Shown piece by piece: positions 62,178 to 64,000 of a stretch of 64,000 bases of DNA; position 1 is the stretch's first letter, and every line of letters begins with the position of its first letter. The notes beneath the pieces are model-generated. The model worked only from the letters and a program-made list of their open reading frames with translations, made no database searches and had not been told where the DNA came from. The translations under genes were made by a program, and so were the position numbers. Source of the stretch: Aureitalea sp. L0-47 (GTDB lineage Bacteria; Bacteroidota; Bacteroidia; Flavobacteriales; Flavobacteriaceae); contig NZ_JAFMTQ010000009.1 of NCBI RefSeq assembly GCF_026126405.1, positions 61,290 through 125,289 on the forward strand, written 5' to 3'.

Positions 62178-64000
62178 ATGAGGCATTTTACCACCCCCGC
62201 ACTTAAGGTCGTTAGCATCTTACTGTTATCAATCATCGGTGTTCTCTTTGTTTCAAAATCAAAAAAATCTACAACAGATCTAGAAGAAGAGATTAGTTAT
62301 ACCAATCCTGACACATCTAGAGATGCAGAGGGTGACACCTTTTCCATAGTAGCCTACGATAAAACCACGGGGCAAGTAGGTGGAGCCGGATGTAGTTGTG
62401 TTAATATATCAGGTGGAATTGACTTCTTGAGTGACCTAATTACAGATGGAACCGCAAATCCAGATAATATAGTGGGGGCGATCCACAGCCAGGCGTCCTA
62501 CAATGCCACTACCCAGGGATGGGCCCGAGACCGAATGCTCGCAGGAGACACTCCTCAACAAATTATAGACTACGTCGTGGCTAACGACGGAGGTTCTACC
62601 TCAAGGCAATATGGCGTTGTAGGTGTTGATGTTCCGGGAGCTGCCGGATGGACTGGAGGATCTAACGGAAACTACGCTAACGATATACAGGTGGATAATT
62701 CAGAATACACTATTTCGGTACAGGGAAATATTCTGGATACCGCAAATGGCCAGGACCTACTGGAAGATATCAGAGACTCCTTCCTGAACAAGGAAGGAAG
62801 TTTAGGCGACAAACTGATGGCAGCCCTTCAGGGTGCCAAACGCGTTGGTGGAGATAACCGCTGCCAGTCTAGGGGTAATAGTGGACGTACGGCTTTTGTT
62901 CAGGTATTATCCCCGGGAGAAACAACACCTTCTCTCTTTTATACCACAGGTAATGCCGTATCCGATTTCATAGAACCCATTGATGTGCTCCAGTGTCAGT
63001 ACGACACCGGTGAAAGTACGCCGTTCTGCAGGGACACTGTAGACACCTTCCCCTATTTCATGGACTTCGAAACCAGTACATGGGAACAGGAAACGGCTAC
63101 CTGTTCTACGAACAGTTCGTGGATCCGTTCCCGATTCGCTACCCCATCAAGTGGTACAGGCCCAAGTGGGCCTAATCAGGGGACCCTATATACTTTCGTG
63201 GAATCATCTAATGTGGGTGGACAAGGAACATCACCAAGAAGTGCAATCCTTGGATCGCCATGTTTTGTGATTCCCCCAAATCATACGGCACAAATGACAT
63301 TCGACTACCATATGCAGGGTGCGGCAATGGGAACCCTATCGGTTAACGCCAGTGATAATGGCGGTGCAACCTGGGCACCATTATATGTAGTTACCGGAGA
63401 CCAAGGCAGTAATTGGATCAACGACCAGGTGGTAGATCTTTCTTCTTACTCGGGAAGTACGGTAAAATTACGCATTGATGCCTTGACGGGTGCCAACTTT
63501 ACCAGCGATTTTGCCATCGATGACATTCAAATTACCATTACCGAAATTCCTTCTTGTACAGGAGTGACAAAGACCTGGAACGGATCATCCTGGAGTCCTT
63601 CCGGCGCCCCTGATTCAACAGATATTGTCATTATCAATGGTAATTACGATACCGACACACACGGTGACCTAACAGCATGTTCATTGACCATTAACTCAGG
63701 AAGTATCGTCACAGTGAATGGTTCAGGATTTTTTGATATTGATGGAGATATAATTAATGATGGTAGTTTTATTATTGAACATGAAGGAAGTTTAGTTCAA
63801 ACAGATCCTGATGCTTTGGTTACCAATAATGGTATCATTAATATTGGAATATCTACTCCTCCACTAAAACAACGTGATTTCATGCTCCTCGGGAGCCCGA
63901 TGACCGCCGAAACCAGAAACGATGTGTTTAGCTCTTCTTATAATGTTCAGCAACACACACCCGCGAATTTCATCCCTCACCCATCGGTACCAGCCGGAGG
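62178..64000 (+). CDS. DUF1028-MAM exported protein, 3' end outside window
   Basis: ATG at 62178 opens a frame that stays open to the window edge (607 codons). A hydrophobic anchor or signal (VVSILLLSIIGVLFVS) is followed by DUF1028 (DTFSIVAYDKTTGQVGGAG, AIHSQASYN, GWARDRMLAGDTPQQIIDYV, YGVVGVD). This is an Ntn-hydrolase-like family in which Thr at TFSIVA would be the expected nucleophile. A MAM-like domain lies at about 63040-63545 (FPYFMDFETSTWEQE, FDYHMQGAAMGTLSVNASDN, FAIDDIQITITE). A beta-helix-like region follows, with text such as TINSGSIVTVNGSGFF. Probably a T9SS cargo; the C-terminus is not visible. Confidence 0.8.
   Translation, partial: MRHFTTPALKVVSILLLSIIGVLFVSKSKKSTTDLEEEISYTNPDTSRDAEGDTFSIVAYDKTTGQVGGAGCSCVNISGGIDFLSDLITDGTANPDNIVGAIHSQASYNATTQGWARDRMLAGDTPQQIIDYVVANDGGSTSRQYGVVGVDVPGAAGWTGGSNGNYANDIQVDNSEYTISVQGNILDTANGQDLLEDIRDSFLNKEGSLGDKLMAALQGAKRVGGDNRCQSRGNSGRTAFVQVLSPGETTPSLFYTTGNAVSDFIEPIDVLQCQYDTGESTPFCRDTVDTFPYFMDFETSTWEQETATCSTNSSWIRSRFATPSSGTGPSGPNQGTLYTFVESSNVGGQGTSPRSAILGSPCFVIPPNHTAQMTFDYHMQGAAMGTLSVNASDNGGATWAPLYVVTGDQGSNWINDQVVDLSSYSGSTVKLRIDALTGANFTSDFAIDDIQITITEIPSCTGVTKTWNGSSWSPSGAPDSTDIVIINGNYDTDTHGDLTACSLTINSGSIVTVNGSGFFDIDGDIINDGSFIIEHEGSLVQTDPDALVTNNGIINIGISTPPLKQRDFMLLGSPMTAETRNDVFSSSYNVQQHTPANFIPHPSVPAG

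Overview
The window looks like about 64 kb of a marine Flavobacteriaceae (Bacteroidota) chromosome. Evidence for this includes a T9SS type A C-terminal sorting domain on the BNR-repeat protein, SPII lipoproteins, an NhaD antiporter, a one-protein hybrid two-component system, several promoters of the Bacteroidota form (TTG, about 20 nt, TAnnTTTG), and intergenic hairpin repeats built on a core like CTGAACTTGATTCAG. Most of the window has moderate GC. Two stretches are clearly AT-richer: bases 1-1950 (the end of an integrated element) and 39500-41700 (an orphan secreted protein).

Layout. 1-2 kb: the end of a mobile element, with a tyrosine recombinase and one small ORF. 2.0-2.35 kb: four tandem 81/82-bp units directly behind folC. 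2.3-10.7 kb, minus strand: folC, a large BNR/Vps10-like exported protein, a TonB-ExbD-ExbB set, nhaD and anmK, with a divergent acyl-CoA dehydrogenase. 12.3-20.3 kb, plus strand: a tightly packed operon of unrecognised proteins around an AAA+ ATPase (coiled-coil protein, 350-aa protein, AAA+, 416-aa protein, two membrane proteins). It is preceded by a structured leader with a terminator and interrupted by a heptamer repeat. This is the best candidate for an undescribed system. 20.3-24.5 kb, minus strand: a DoxX-like/DUF2071/membrane methyltransferase operon and a Porin_10-like outer-membrane protein. 24.5-32.8 kb, plus strand: rnhB, a large lipoprotein, a TPR hybrid sensor-regulator, and small secreted proteins.

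32.8-44 kb holds lipB, a lipoprotein gene and a YqaE/Pmp3 gene of only 52 codons on the minus strand. On the plus strand are two thioredoxin-fold TPR proteins with only one active-site cysteine flanking a membrane-tethered LuxR-type regulator, then lysS, the AT-rich orphan, and a MarR-S41 peptidase pair whose promoter holds a perfect palindrome. 44-56 kb is mainly household and envelope genes: CPBP protease homologue, GDYxxLxY and DUF2157 proteins, YiaA-like protein, an alpha/alpha-toroid protein, a diheme cytochrome lipoprotein, two Spy-like proteins, hemL, a glucosaminidase-LysM lipoprotein and an ACC deaminase-like enzyme.

56.2-64 kb is a plus-strand cluster of secreted proteins that all begin with the same mature module (QVGINTxSP ... 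GLLIPRVxL ... LLVYNT ... PGFYxWxGxxW). One has an internal duplication and phage-fibre-like repeats. One has a MAM-like domain inserted inside its C-terminal beta domain, and a similar MAM-like domain is found in the next-but-one gene, a DUF1028 protein cut by the window edge. Two cluster genes share a promoter-like element, and in one of them a 14-bp inverted repeat covers the start codon. No rRNA, tRNA or CRISPR array was seen.
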